From NCBI GenBank assembly GCA_027946555.1, contig JAPEVC010000030.1, positions 124,001-188,000 of the forward strand: a DNA stretch of 64,000 nt, given 5' to 3'. This document shows positions 1-10,972 of this stretch, one piece after another; positions within the stretch are counted from its first letter, which is position 1; every line of letters begins with the position of its first letter. This DNA is from Gnomoniopsis sp. IMI 355080. Its lineage: Eukaryota; Ascomycota; Sordariomycetes; Diaporthales; Gnomoniaceae. The notes under the pieces were generated by a model. The model was not told the DNA's origin. It ran no database searches and saw nothing but the letters and a program-made list of their open reading frames with translations. Both the position numbers and the translations under genes were made by a program.

Positions 1-2
1 CG

Positions 3-470
3 ACCAAGAAAGCCGCTCGAGATGTGATGAGCCGGAAGCGTGCGCCCTCTCAGAAACCCGCAGCCGACAATGGGGACGTAACGGAATCGACACCCGTCGC
101 GCAAAAGCCTCAGCCACACGCTGTCGCTTTCAAGACTGCTCTCAATTCCAACCGCAATAGCCTGCATCCTCAAAATGCCATGAATGGTCCGCAGCAACAG
201 GCGCGCCGCATCCTCTCCCTGAGCCAGATTAAAAAGCCCGGCTTGAGCAGCGCCGCCGCAAACGCCGCCACAGGGTTCAAGAGGAGCCAGAGCGTCAAGA
301 CGTTGGGTGGCGCGGGTGTATTCCGGAAGAGCAGCTGGGGTGGGCGGACAAACGGCAAAAAGGGCTATGGTGAGCTCAATGGTGAAGGCGATAAGGAGAA
401 TGTCAACCTCGAAGTCGTTGCGCTTAGGGAGAGCGACGAAGAGGGATTTGACGAGCCTGAGCCTAGGCAT

Positions 471-509
<39 letters not shown>

Positions 510-926
510 AATGATGGGATATTGGTCCTCGCTGAGCCACCTACGCCTACAGAAAGTGCTGTATCTGAAAACCCAAGTGAGGGCTACACGGATAGCAGTG
601 TCTCTGAGGATTATACCGACGATGGTCACAGTGACGCTGAGACGCTGCGACGGTCAAGTGTACACAGTGACCAGGCCTCTCCTACAGAGTCGGATATGCA
701 GTCTGGATCGTGGACTGGAACGGGCTCGTACACGGGTAGCGAGCAGGATCATGAGCAAGATCACTACGATACGTACTCTGACGACGGTAGTGACTGGACG
801 GAGAGCGCAACCGGGAGTAGCGTTGTCACCGGTTCGAACAGTGAGGTCGGGGGGCTTGGACATACCTCGACAGACGGGGATGTCACGCCGAGTGAAGGGA
901 GTGCGGTTGGAATGATAGAGGCATGA
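3..926 (+). CDS. C-terminal part of an acidic low-complexity protein (5' end outside window)
   Basis: The reading frame is open from base 3 with no stop upstream, so this is the 3' part of a longer gene; the first in-window ATG (27) need not be a start. About 307 residues are visible. The N-terminal third is basic and Ser/Gln-rich (MSRKRAPSQKP, RRILSLSQIKKPG, KRSQSVKTLGG). The rest is strongly acidic, with a Glu-Pro repeat near residues 155-170 encoded by a GAGCCC repeat, then Ser/Thr/Asp/Glu-rich sequence to the stop. No catalytic motif or membrane segment is seen. It looks intrinsically disordered, with many possible Ser/Thr phosphorylation sites. I do not recognise the family; a regulatory or scaffold tail is possible but is inference. 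Confidence 0.65.
471..509 (+). repeat. GAGCCC hexanucleotide repeat in coding sequence
   Basis: About six and a half tandem GAGCCC units encode a Glu-Pro run. The unit is a multiple of three, so changes in copy number keep the frame. Confidence 0.9.
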
Positions 927-1532
927 AATATCAGCTTTTTAGCAAACGGAGGACGGGTCAAGGATCACACAAGTTTGACGAAGGAATGGCACGCCGGGCA
1001 TTTTTCTGCTTCGTGTTTGTGTTATGATTAGCCACGATGATGTACACTTTTCCTTTGAAGGAGCGGGTCACGCTGGATGGGAATTACTGGGAGCGAGGTG
1101 TCGGGTGGGTTTTCTTAGTTGGAAACGGAAATTTGTCCAAGGCAAGCGTTTCATAGCGATCGAGCTTATGACAGACACATGATCTGCTTCTGTCGATTGA
1201 TGGTTCTGGTTATAGAAACCTGTCACCCAGCTTTGTACAAATAGGTGAAAGATTCACAAAAGCAAATGACATAGCGTTATCCGCAAAAATCCGTTCACTG
1301 TCTTATGCTAGCGTAGACAACCAGGCTTGTTGAGTAAGTTATATTGATGATGGACTGTGATCTGCTTGCTGCAACATTGGCAGGAATGCCCTCTAGACAT
1401 GCCCTGTACAACTACTCACACACTAGTAAGGGATTAAAGACTCAAGCAGGTGGGAAGATGTTCAGCTAATGTTTAAAGTCAAGAGAAGAGGATCTCTAAT
1501 CTCAATCAAGCTCGCAAAAGGAACAAAAAGAA
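927..1532. other. Intergenic, no gene seen
   Basis: This interval holds the 3' flank of the truncated gene and the 3' flank of the minus-strand tRNA. A run of five A at 1525-1529 reads as T5 on the minus strand just past the tRNA and fits an RNA polymerase III terminator. Nothing else was supported. Confidence 0.6.
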
Positions 1533-1667
1533 TAGCTACACAAGGTTTCGATCCTTGGACCTCCGGGTTGCAATTATATGAGCCCGGCGCCTGTATGTAA
1601 TTAGAATGGGGTCAATTTATTTATAACATTGTCAGGTTGACTCACTCTTCCCCTGAGCTATGTAGCT
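1533..1667 (-). tRNA. Initiator tRNA-Met (CAT) gene with two intervening sequences
   Basis: On the minus strand, exon 1 is 1667-1646, exon 2 is 1590-1577 and exon 3 is 1568-1533; joined they give 72 nt. The acceptor stem is AGCTACA with TGTAGCT. The D arm is GCTC-AGGGGAA-GAGC, the anticodon arm CCGGG-CTCATAA-CCCGG, the variable loop AGGTC and the T arm CAAGG-ATCGAAA-CCTTG. Three features mark a eukaryotic initiator: the A1:T72 pair, three G:C pairs next to the anticodon loop, and A at position 54 of the T loop. The length and layout match the Neurospora initiator as I recall it. An 8-nt insert (1569-1576) sits at the canonical 37/38 intron site. A 55-nt insert (1591-1645) interrupts the D stem. 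The A-box and B-box sequences are intact, and T5 follows the 3' end. A non-functional copy is possible, but all stems pair once the inserts are removed. Confidence 0.8.
1591..1645 (-). other. 55-nt spliceosomal-type insert in the D arm of tRNAi-Met
   Basis: On the minus strand the insert begins GTGAGTC, carries TTCTAATTAC as a plausible branch site about 14 nt before the end, and ends ACATACAG. Size, donor, branch site and acceptor all match ordinary pre-mRNA introns in this window. The flanking exons read GGGGAAGA and GCGCCGGG, and joining them completes the D stem. Inside it, GTCAA can pair with TTGAC. It is not at the 37/38 position used by the tRNA splicing endonuclease, and I could not build a convincing bulge-helix-bulge around its ends. 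Confidence 0.65.
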
Positions 1668-2056
1668 TGTTGCGTCGTTGAATCTTTTGCTAGGGCTGTG
1701 ATGATAAACTCAATCCACAATGAACCCCACTCTGTATGAGTCACTGGGGCATACACAATTTTTTCCCCTTCGAATATTTCATGATTGCCTCCTCTTAAAA
1801 CCCCCACATTCTTCCAAATTAGCCAAAGACTCAACGAATTTTCACTGTCCGTTGCATGTGTTGGCCTTCTCAGCTCATTCACCATGCAGCCTACTTAGCC
1901 AGCGTAGATCTCAGGTAGCATCATGTCTCCTATCTCCAGGTCACTGTGCTACACCCTAACATGCCTTTCAAGTAGTCAAATCCTATTAACAGCAGTCATG
2001 CATCCATTGACAAGGCTGGAGGTAAAGCTCTGGATCCTACTCTCCACATCCACGAA
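1668..2056. other. Intergenic, no gene seen
   Basis: This holds the upstream side of the tRNA and the 3' side of the DUF3245 gene. No ORF or repeat was supported. Confidence 0.6.
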
Positions 2057-2608
2057 TCACTCATCTCCCTCCACTCCCTTGGTGTTCCTCCCCTTCTTAC
2101 GTCCCTTCCCAATCTTACTCCGTCCCTCGTCCTCATCACTCTCATCTTCCTCGACCCTGCCCTTTTTCTTTTTCCTGAGAGCTGCCGCATCCTCCTTCTG
2201 CTCCCGCGCTCTTTTCCCCAGCAGCTTCCCGCGCAGATCCCGAGTTGCCGCCGAGCGTTCATCATGAGCAATCTCCTTGCCTGCAGGAACGAAGCCAATT
2301 CCGACGTTGGAAGAGACAAAGAAGTCATCATCGTCGGCGGCGGTGGCGGCACGCTGTTGAGCGTTTGATGCATCGGTATTCGCAGATGGATCAGCTGCGG
2401 ATGAGTTCTTGAGGGCTGAAAATGAGGATTTGGTCTTCTTGCCATCGGCAGCTTTTGGCGGTACTGCGGCTGAGGAGTTGGTGCTGCTGGTCTTTGAGCG
2501 TTTGAGGGCTGCCAGGGTTGATGAGTGTTTGGCGAGCACCATGTTCATCCTGTTCAATCTCTCGCTGTGGTCCGCGGCGGATGGTAAGTCCGATGTTGCG
2601 GGCGCCAT
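2057..2608 (-). CDS. DUF3245-like small basic protein
   Basis: Single-exon frame of 183 residues. I start it at the ATG giving MAPATSDLPS (2608), because the upstream in-frame ATG at 2653 adds only a short non-conserved extension. Visible features are an N-terminal helical stretch (HSERLNRMNMVLAKHSSTL), a Ser/Ala-rich linker, an acidic-aromatic patch (DDDDFFVSSNVGIGFVP) and the segment RDLRGKLLGKRAREQK. The C-terminus alternates lysine and glutamate runs and resembles a nuclear localisation signal. The aromatic patch followed by RDLRGKLLGKR is what I recall of fungal DUF3245 proteins, whose function is unknown. Nuclear or nucleolar location is inferred from composition only. Confidence 0.7.
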   Translation of the reverse strand: MAPATSDLPSAADHSERLNRMNMVLAKHSSTLAALKRSKTSSTNSSAAVPPKAADGKKTKSSFSALKNSSAADPSANTDASNAQQRAATAADDDDFFVSSNVGIGFVPAGKEIAHDERSAATRDLRGKLLGKRAREQKEDAAALRKKKKGRVEEDESDEDEGRSKIGKGRKKGRNTKGVEGDE

Positions 2609-4341
2609 TGTCGTTATGAAAGAGGATTGTTTCGTATAACTCAAAGGTGGCAAAGCACTTTATGGTGTAAATATGGTGGGATTGTTATGCAAACAATGCA
2701 CAGAATGGTCACTCTTGAAGAGCCGTGGTAGTTGTGGTGATGCTATACAATTTCCCGAGAGAAAGAGAGAGGGTTTGACGTCTGATATCTCAGTTGAGGC
2801 TCAACGATTGTGGGGACGGTGGCAGGGGGTTCCCTGCAAGCTGTAGTGACCCACTGTGGTGGAACCCACACTTCAACCAGAATCTCTCTTCTTGAACCAC
2901 TTGGTAGTTCTCACATAGTGCACTGCTGCTTTGGATCACTCTTCTAGCATAGTTCCTTTGACAAATTTACATGCGCAGTATCTTATCTGAGGCTGTCCAA
3001 AGTTACCAACTGACGTCTACAACGTTTCAATATTGTACTGTACCTTGGAATAAATGATAAGAACAGGTCACCACCGCGGAAAGGTTTCCTGATCAGCGCG
3101 TTTGTTACGTGCATGGCTTTAGGATAGACCTGCGTTACCAGGCTACTATCTGCTGCCGGAAAGGTAGGGATTGTGGTTTACGCGAGGGACTAAGTAGGAT
3201 ATTGCTACATCTACGCAGGTGCCAGTAGTACCAAATCGCCATCATAAATGATAGCCCGTATTATCAAGTCTTATTCATTAAAGCCCAAGTGTTTCGAAGG
3301 CAGGCAGAATCACTTATCATCAAATAAAACCATTTGTAGCCTTACCGAATGCGGCCCATATGAAAAACAGAGTGATGCTCATCAAGATTGGAATTTCTTG
3401 CCGCAGCTCGAATAGAATTTTGAGGAGGAGCAGTCCCACAGAGGCTTTCGCAAAGGCCATGTAAAATTCGCACAGGTTTTCCACATACATATATATGTAT
3501 GCATACATGCATATATTATAGAGTTACTCGTTCTGCTTGAAACGGTTTGTTAGGGAGTGATATGAGCCGGACCGCTCTGACTATCATTAGGGATCAGCGG
3601 CGGACAAATCACCACGGGATGCATTTTCATAGGCTACGATATATTCTAGTGCCATATTGGCAAGAAACAAGACGAAGTTTGTAATACAAGCATAGTCGTC
3701 TAGGTCATATGTCGAAACATAGTGAATACAAAAATAAAGCCGCGAGTTGAGGGAAACAAAAACGAGGACAACAAACTTCGAACGGACATCCATAAGCCAA
3801 GTTTTGTATTACATACCTAGAAAGCATTCTGTCAATTTTCAATTATGAAGAATATCTGGATATCTAATTAAGAGCTTCCTGGTGAGAGGGTGAGGCAGGG
3901 TGCATCATTCCATAACCACGCAAGGCGCCCCCGTCGTACCACGCCGAACAAGAAGCTCACTCGTCAAACTGTTATCAGAGAAAATGAGCCTCTATGAAAA
4001 TACCAAAATTAAATACCAATTACGGCGGGGTTGGAAATCCCCCATTGGAACAATCAAGTACTGCATGGAAAGAAAAGGCGCGAATCACTAAGCCAATTAT
4101 TGCTTCGGTGGGTGCGTGGAGATTTTTAGTCCAATACATGCAGATTCTGCGTTTTCCAAGTAAAGTCAAAACCAAAAATTCGCTTACAAGATGTTGTATT
4201 CGTTCAAGTCGTATCTGCACCTGAAAGCCTCTTCCAAGCTTCATGCTGTTGATGCTGTTCATGCTGCATATTCGGCCGATTCATAACACTACCATGCACT
4301 GCCTCGTACTTTTGGTTGCGAACCAATATCCAAATGCAGTC
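2609..4341. other. 1.7-kb AT-rich intergenic region
   Basis: Only short shadow ORFs occur, without intron-linked coding or family similarity. A 14-bp perfect palindrome (ATGTATGCATACAT, 3495-3508) lies in an alternating purine-pyrimidine stretch around 3485-3515. Nothing else stands out. Confidence 0.55.
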
Positions 4342-6219
4342 TTATGCAATATCGCCTCTGTTTGCCTCATGGAATGCCACAGGGACACCATCTCCGGGAC
4401 ATCCCACAATCTCAGCCTTGTGTAACTGGGAATACCAGTCTCCCCGATACTCAACACGGTCGAACTTTTGGAGCAAACGGACCATAACATAGGCCATCTC
4501 GGTCATCTTGAGGAACCATCTCGTCAGATAGCGCAAAAGCTATAGGCGAAATTCATGACTTACAGCAAAGTTCTGGCCAACGCAGATCCTTGGACCCCCA
4601 TTAAAAGGCACAAATTGCCACGGTTTTGGCGACCAATGGTCCCACCTCTCCGGACTAAAGATGGCAGGGTCCGCAAACTTGTCGCTCAAAGGCGGGTACA
4701 AGTCCTTGCGGCGTTGCATGGCAAACGTGCTATAAACCACAATGTCGTCCTTCAAGACGCCCACTTCTGGCTGGCCCGGGGGACTGGGGAGGGTACTATC
4801 CTCGAGGCAGGCACGGAGGTTATAGGGCACCGCAGGGTACATGCGCAGCGTCTCGTTGATGGTGTGCGTCAGGTAGGGCATGTTCTTCAGGTCGGCGTAG
4901 GTGGGAGCGCGGGACTCTCCGACGGTCGAGAGAACCTCGTTGCGTAGCTTGGCGTAGATGGCTGGGTAGTGTGCGAGTTCGTAGATGCACCATGAAAGTG
5001 TGGCGGCTGTGGTGTCGCGACCAGCGAGCAGGATGCTATATAGTCGGCAAAGAGTCAGCTTGTGCTCAACATAGGAGCCACGGAAAAGGGAGTCCATTGA
5101 AAGATCCAGAGTCTCTTGCTCATTGTTTCCACAATATTACCCGGCTTTCCACAATCCATTTCAGGACAAGGACAGGAACGCTTTTCAAGGCCACCTACGC
5201 CATTATCTGGTCCCGGATGACCTTGGGATTGCGTGAATAGCGGACAATCTGGTGCAGGAAAGTGCATTTCTTGTCCGACTTTGAAAGTTTCTCGATTTCA
5301 TCTTGTGGAAGAGCTAGGGCCTGTCGGATATAGGGGTCCATAAAACGCTCGATGATCTTGATACCGCTCTTGTATTTGCCCACAGGGAGAAGCCAGAGTA
5401 TAGGGCTGCGAAGGGTTTGGCTGTCAGCTGATGACCGCTGGTCGATGTGGCTCAACTTACTATAGGATAGTTTGCATCATTTGGCTTCTCTGAACGTCTG
5501 AGAAAGCTCCCACAAATTCATGCGCTGGGCTGTACACATGCATCAGCTTGAGAAATCGTGTAGCATTCCGACCACACTCACTTGTTGAGACTGTTCACGC
5601 TCGAGCCGAGCAAGAAATCTGTCGTTACATCCAATGTCATGCGATAGAAGAGATCCATCATCTCGACTGTTTGTCCGGGTTTGGGCATCAAGGATATCAT
5701 GGCCTGGGTCCATTTCTCAAATATGAGAAGATCCGAAACCTTGTCTTTGATGAAGCTGGGCCTTATTAAGCCGCGACTATCCTGCCATTGCTGCCCATCG
5801 GTAGTGAAGATGCTATCTCCCAAGAAGGGGCTCCAGGTCCGGTGGAACACTTCGCCCTTTCCAAAATCGGAGAATTTCGAGGTAAGGATAGTTTTGATGT
5901 GTTCCGGATCCCTGGTGAGCAAGTATCTCACCTTCCCGTCGACGGACATTTCAACCACATTCTTCGATGGCGCGGGAGCATTGTCATATAGGCCATCGTA
6001 GAACTCCAAGAGCCGGTTTTGGCTGTGCAAATATGCAGCCTGGAAGAACCAAGGCATACCAGTGAGGGGGTTTGTTGCTAGAACATGGGCCCTGACGCCT
6101 CCTGTCCGTCGTATCCGGCTCGTTCTATAAAGAGGCGCGAAGATGAACCAAGCAACGACGGGGAGCAGAGCAAGGCAGCTCAAGTACAACGGCCCAAGGG
6201 CTAGAATATCGGCGAACAT
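4342..6219 (-). CDS. Cytochrome P450, CYP52-like monooxygenase
   Basis: Five exons by splice grammar: 6219-5582, 5529-5461, 5405-5199, 5035-4564 and 4506-4342, giving 516 residues. Donors are GTGAGT, GTAAGT, GTAGGT and GTAAGT, and reading phase is kept at each junction. The protein starts with an N-terminal membrane anchor (LYLSCLALLPVVAWFIF). The I-helix carries LLAGRDTTAATLSW, the K-helix ETLRMYP with ExxR, then a PERW motif, and the heme loop is FNGGPRICVGQNFA with the axial cysteine. This pattern fits the CYP52/CYP539/CYP584 group, known for omega-hydroxylation of alkanes and fatty acids in the ER membrane. The exact family and substrate cannot be fixed from sequence. It stands alone, with no transporter or synthase gene beside it, so membership of a secondary-metabolite cluster is not supported. 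The 163-nt intron 3 is the longest and least certain. Confidence 0.88.
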
Positions 6220-7970
6220 GGTGAAGCAGATGCCTTGTGCAGTATGTATGAGCGTCCCACAGAATGTTCACCTGGTCGAATGTCAGAAGGCCGATGCTCT
6301 TCTTTTGAACGAGCAACAGGATACAATATGTCAGGCCGAAAGTTAGAAGTTGAGGGATGATTCGGGAGAGTTGTTGCTATTAATGAGGGGGGCAGTTGGG
6401 TGGTCACTCGTCGTCGAAACCGGGCTTGGTTTATGCAGAAAGAAACTATAGCCTACGTAGTCACACGTAGTTTCCCATGGGGGATCAAGGATGGAGCTCT
6501 TGGTAGCAAGCAGCGATTTCACGATGAGAACTGCAATATCACCACTGGTAATATAAGTTGTTGGACTGCCGGACCAATAATGGAGTAGAAAGCGCCAGAT
6601 TGGTTAAACATGCTGGCGCGTTAGCAACTTGCGGGGATACGAGGGGCGCCGCATGCATTGCCAAATCGGGGTTGGAGCAGCAAAGCATTGTCGCGAAATA
6701 GGGCGAGGACTCGGGATGATCACTAGGCATAAACCCTGATGAATGATCTCTCACGTACATGGCGATTGGGATTGTCCTGCAATGCAGAGACCTGACCCAG
6801 CCTCCTTCGTAAAGCCAATTATTCTGGTTCGACCGCATCCTGGCATCTCAACGTCCCGCAAACTCTAAATAGGCGGGGTGACAGAGAGCTCGGTTGGCTT
6901 CTGACATGTGACATTGCAACGTCGGGGGTTATGTCCTCTGGGAGCTCAGGTACCTACTTACTGTGACATAGTGCCCACACACAGACTCACTGGAATATCT
7001 GAAACACGCGCGATGGAAAATCAAGAGTAGCATGTTCATGCTCCGCAGATCTGTGTGCAACCGTATAGTAGTACTACTGTGCAACATGTATATAAAGGTA
7101 CTCTTCAAGCCATGGCCACCAATGAGCAGTTATGTTATGATCCAAGGCAGCCTTCGTGGGGATCACGCACCCATATCATACTTGGCCAAGTTGCTGTATT
7201 GACACAACTTGCCAGGACGTAGAGCTCCCTCCGTCCGGACGGCTCCCGGGTAACGCTGGAGAAGTTGGCGCTCTGGACATGTGGCTATGGCCCTTGAGAG
7301 TCATCCGATATCCTCGGATATCAGATTCGCTATAGGTGTGGTTTTGTTTGATAGAGAAGCATCGGCAGCCGATCTACTCAACATGAGATAACTGGCTTGT
7401 TCTGGCTTGTCTTTCAAAGAATGACGAGCTATATGCAGCTTTGTCCTCGACTTAACTGCGCTGTTTGACATCTCCATATACTTCCCGTTCTGGATGCTGC
7501 TCCTCCGTAGGTGGACCGTAACAGAAAGCGTCAATACAAAGCCGAGGATTTGTGTACAACGGTACTCTCATTATGGATTTTTTTTTTTAAACAACTCAAC
7601 GAGGTTCAAAAGTAAATGTCGTGTTTGAGGCTAGGTGGGAAAACCGCTGCGTTGCCTTATCGATATCGGCCAAGACCCTGATGTTAGCGGGTAGCCACGA
7701 CTGGTGGCTCGGAAGATCCCGCAAGAAAGCGTGGGCGCGGGCGGGCTGACGGCCGACGGGCGAGTGAGTGAGAGGTGAGAGTTTGGCTAGATTGGCAGCT
7801 GCGCGAGTCCGTCATTCCCTGCAAGTCTGACAGACAGCTCAACCTCACTTGCAAACTCGACGCGATCTTCGAGGCTTTTGCGCCGCGACCACCTGCACTC
7901 TCCACTCCCTACAGACCTATTTCCCTCTCTTTCTTTCTCTTACTGGAGCTTCTTCCTACCGCACTTCGCC
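6220..7970. other. 1.75-kb intergenic region between divergent promoters
   Basis: This lies between the minus-strand P450 and the plus-strand succinyl-CoA ligase, so it should hold both promoters. A TATATAAAGG string occurs near 7088-7097, and pyrimidine-rich sequence at 7916-7950 precedes the ligase ATG. No convincing ORF was found. Confidence 0.55.
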
Positions 7971-9470
7971 ATGTTCAGACTCGCCCGTAGCCGCGCTGTG
8001 GCCTCGGCCTTTGCTGCACCAAAGGCAAGTCCAACAATCTGTTGCTCGTGTTTCACCTGGATGAGGATGGGGACAGACAGGCAGTATCGGCTCTGGTTAT
8101 TCTAACTTCTCCTCTTCACTTGTTGGTCTACAGGTCTCGCCCGCCATCAGAACCCCTGCCTTTGTCCAACAAAAACGAAACCTCAGCATCCACGAGTACC
8201 TGTCCGCCGACCTCCTGCGCCAATACAACATCGATGTCCCCAAGGGTGCCAACGCCAAGAATGCTGCTGAGGCCGAGGCTGTCGCGAAGCAGATTGGTGG
8301 CGATGACATGGTCATCAAGGCCCAGGTCCTGGCTGGTGGTCGTGGAAAGGGTACCTTCGATAACGGCTTGAAGGGAGGTGTGCGCGTTATCTACTCGCCC
8401 ACCGAGGCCAAGTTGCTCGCCGAGAACATGATCGGCCACAAGCTCATCACCAAGCAGACTGGCGCTGCCGGCCGCCTCTGCAGCTCCGTCTACATTTGCG
8501 AGCGCAAATTCGCCCGCCGCGAGTTCTACCTGGCCGTCCTCATGGACCGTGCCTCGCAAGGCCCCGTCATCGTGTCTTCGTCGCAGGGTGGCATGGACAT
8601 CGAGGGCGTTGCCAAGGAGAACCCGGACGCCATCCACACCACCTACATCGATATCAACGTCGGTGTCACGGATGAGATGGCTTTGGATATCGCTAACAAG
8701 CTCGGCTTCAGCGAGCAGTGCATCCCCGAGGCCAAGGAAACCATTCAGAACCTGTACAAGATCTTCTGCGAGAAGGACGCCACCCAGATCGAGATCAACC
8801 CTCTGTCCGAGACCTCTGACCACAAGGTTATGTGCATGGATGCCAAGTTTGGCTTCGACGACAACGCCGACTTCAGGCAGAAGGACATCTTCGCGATGCG
8901 TGATGAGACCCAGGAGGATGCTGACGAGGTCCGTGCCGCCAAGTCCGGCCTGAACTTTATCAAGCTCGACGGCGATATCGGCTGCCTTGTCAACGGCGCC
9001 GGTCTGGCCATGGCTACCATGGACATCATCAAGCTGAACGGTGGTCAGCCCGCCAACTTCTTGGATGTCGGTGGCGGTGCTACCCCTGCGGCCATCAAGG
9101 AGGCCTTCGAGCTGATTACCAGCGACTCTAAGGTTTCTGCCATCTTCGTTAACATTTTCGGCGGTATTGTGCGATGTGATGCTATTGCCAACGGTCTCAT
9201 CAACACCGTCAAGGCGCTGGACCTGAAGATCCCCATTATTGCCCGTCTGCAGGGTACCAACATGGAAGCGGCCCATGCCCTGATCAACGACTCTGGAATG
9301 AAGATCTTCTCCATTGATGACCTACAGAGCGCTGCGGAGAGGGCAGTGCAGCTCTCCAAGATTGTGAAGACGGGTGAGTGTCCATCCGTGATTGCCCACT
9401 GGAGTATGATGGCTAACATTCTGCAGCTCGTGATATCGATGTCGGTGTTGAGTTTACTCTGGGAATCTAG
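7971..9470 (+). CDS. Succinyl-CoA ligase (ADP-forming) beta subunit, mitochondrial
   Basis: Three exons, 7971-8024, 8134-9373 and 9427-9470, give 445 residues. The enzyme interconverts succinyl-CoA and succinate with formation of ADP/ATP in the TCA cycle, together with the alpha subunit (not in this window). An Arg/Ala-rich presequence (MFRLARSRAVASAFAAPK) fits matrix import. The mature part starts near LSIHEYLSADLLRQYNI. The ATP-grasp region carries VLAGGRGKG. Further matches are EINPLSE, the glycine loop LVNGAGLAMATMD, FLDVGGGA and FVNIFGGIVRCD, which are typical of the subunit. Intron 1 has a GC-AG boundary (AAG|GCAAGT) with a TTCTAAC branch site; no suitable GT donor keeps the frame there. 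The last exon encodes only ARDIDVGVEFTLGI. A 382-codon ORF on the opposite strand is a codon-bias shadow. Confidence 0.95.
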
Positions 9471-9653
9471 ACGGACGTTGAATGGACGGTCTCTTTGTAT
9501 TATTTCATATATGGGCGGTTTGTTTCTCTGCAACAATCATCACTGGTGCCGCGCAGCAAAGGATAGACTGAGAATTCATGGCATTGCATCATCTCTAATT
9601 TTATTTGCTTTCGATCTCTACATGTGCACTTACCTTACAGCCCAAGGATATTA

Positions 9654-10112
9654 CTACGATACAGCCACGGGAAATTTAGGGAACAGGCTCAAACCCGCTT
9701 CCGTTCCTGTGGCTGCAGTATTATAAACTGGGGGAGAAGTCATCCCGCCATAGGCAGGACAAGTACCAAAGCCTACAGTTCTGCGACTGAAGCCCTCGAC
9801 AGCTTTGGCTGTGATGCCCGCCGTCTCAGCCGGCTTTCCGTGTGTGGGGACGTCCTTGACAACTTCGACCAGCTGCTCTACGGGCTCCCATGACTTCACG
9901 ACCAGAGGGCTCAATCCAGGGTAAGCGGCTACGGTTGCGATATTACTTCCCGAAGGGCTGAATTTACCCAGCAATGACCAGCCCTATTTCCACGCACAAT
10001 ACGCTACATGCTCCTTCCACGTCGTGAAGGCAACGAATATGTTCGCAGCGGTGATCAACACTCACCACACAACAAAGACCACAAGCACCAAGTAGGCCAA
10101 AGCAAATCCCAT
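9654..10112 (-). CDS. Possible small membrane protein, unrecognised
   Basis: Two exons are possible, 10112-10066 and 9957-9654, with a GTGAGT donor and TTCAG acceptor that keep the frame and give 116 residues. Exon 1 encodes a hydrophobic segment (MGFALAYLVLVVFVV). The frame is also open upstream of this ATG with another hydrophobic run (PILFFFTAAPAVST), so the true start may be earlier and preceded by more exons. Exon 2 (for example LSPLVVKSWEPVEQLVEVV) has no family I recognise. It converges with the succinyl-CoA ligase gene, 183 bp from its stop. No strong branch site is visible. It may be a chance ORF. Confidence 0.33.
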
Positions 10113-10972
10113 CGTGCTGACCGCTGGTGCAGCAGTGAAAAAGAACAAAATCGGCCACTGCCGTCGCCTTGGTCTCTTAACAATAACTTGAAAGTCTCGC
10201 AGCCTATTTGTATTTATGATAGTAGGACCATTGTGTTGAATAACAGATGATCAGGACATACCAGGACTTATTCGAGAGGAATTGAACAGCTTCAGGTTTC
10301 TGCAAGATTTTTTGACTTGATGAGCGCATTTGTGGAAGCAGAGAGTGAGCAAAGTCCACCTGGACTTGCAATATAATCCATGATGGGGGGTTTTTTTTTT
10401 GGTTGTTTTTTTGTTGTTTTTTGTTTGCCTTTTTTTGACTTGTGATAATTATGGAATGCAAGAATCTCTCATCAGCTGGATCTTGAGAAGTGTAGTTGAA
10501 GAGGTTGCTCTCTCATAGGAAGGGTCTGGTGGCTGGGGGGGGGAGGGGAGGAAGGCACACTGTGAGCAATGCGCTTTGTCTGGTAAGCTGGGGTCTTGCA
10601 CATACTAGAGAGCCATAGAAAATGTCTCAATAGGCGAGGTGCAATGTGTAAAGTCCTTTCGGAGATGTGCAAAAATTACCTGTTTGGGAGTTAATCTATG
10701 TGATAGCACCACGAACACCACCACCACCACCATCTCCCCGAGGTGAGGTGCAAACCCCGCTCTTTGTGGCTGTTCATGTTATTTCAATGCATGTGAAGTC
10801 CTCACCCACAAATACTACTATTATGTAGACTCAAGCAAGTCCCCATGAGCTGGCACGCATAGTTCTACCTGTTTGCAAGAAATTCTCTGTCACTATAACA
10901 GCAAATTCTTATCGTGTCTCTAGCATCGTGCAATTTGACTGAAAGGCACAAAGCTCTCATGTGCAGGGCAAC
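10113..10972. other. Intergenic, homopolymer-rich
   Basis: Runs of G and T at about 10385-10438 and a G-rich run near 10536-10545 lie here. A short CACCACCACCAC run is at about 10717-10730. No gene was supported. The right part should contain the promoter of the secreted SRPBCC protein. Confidence 0.5.

Noticed and set aside
4342..6219. Secondary-metabolite cluster around the P450
   Set aside because: Neighbours are a small basic protein and a TCA-cycle enzyme; no synthase, transporter or regulator lies close by.
8128..9276. 382-codon minus-strand ORF inside succinyl-CoA ligase beta
   Set aside because: It is the mirror of a GC-biased coding exon and its translation has no family features; the sense protein is unmistakable.
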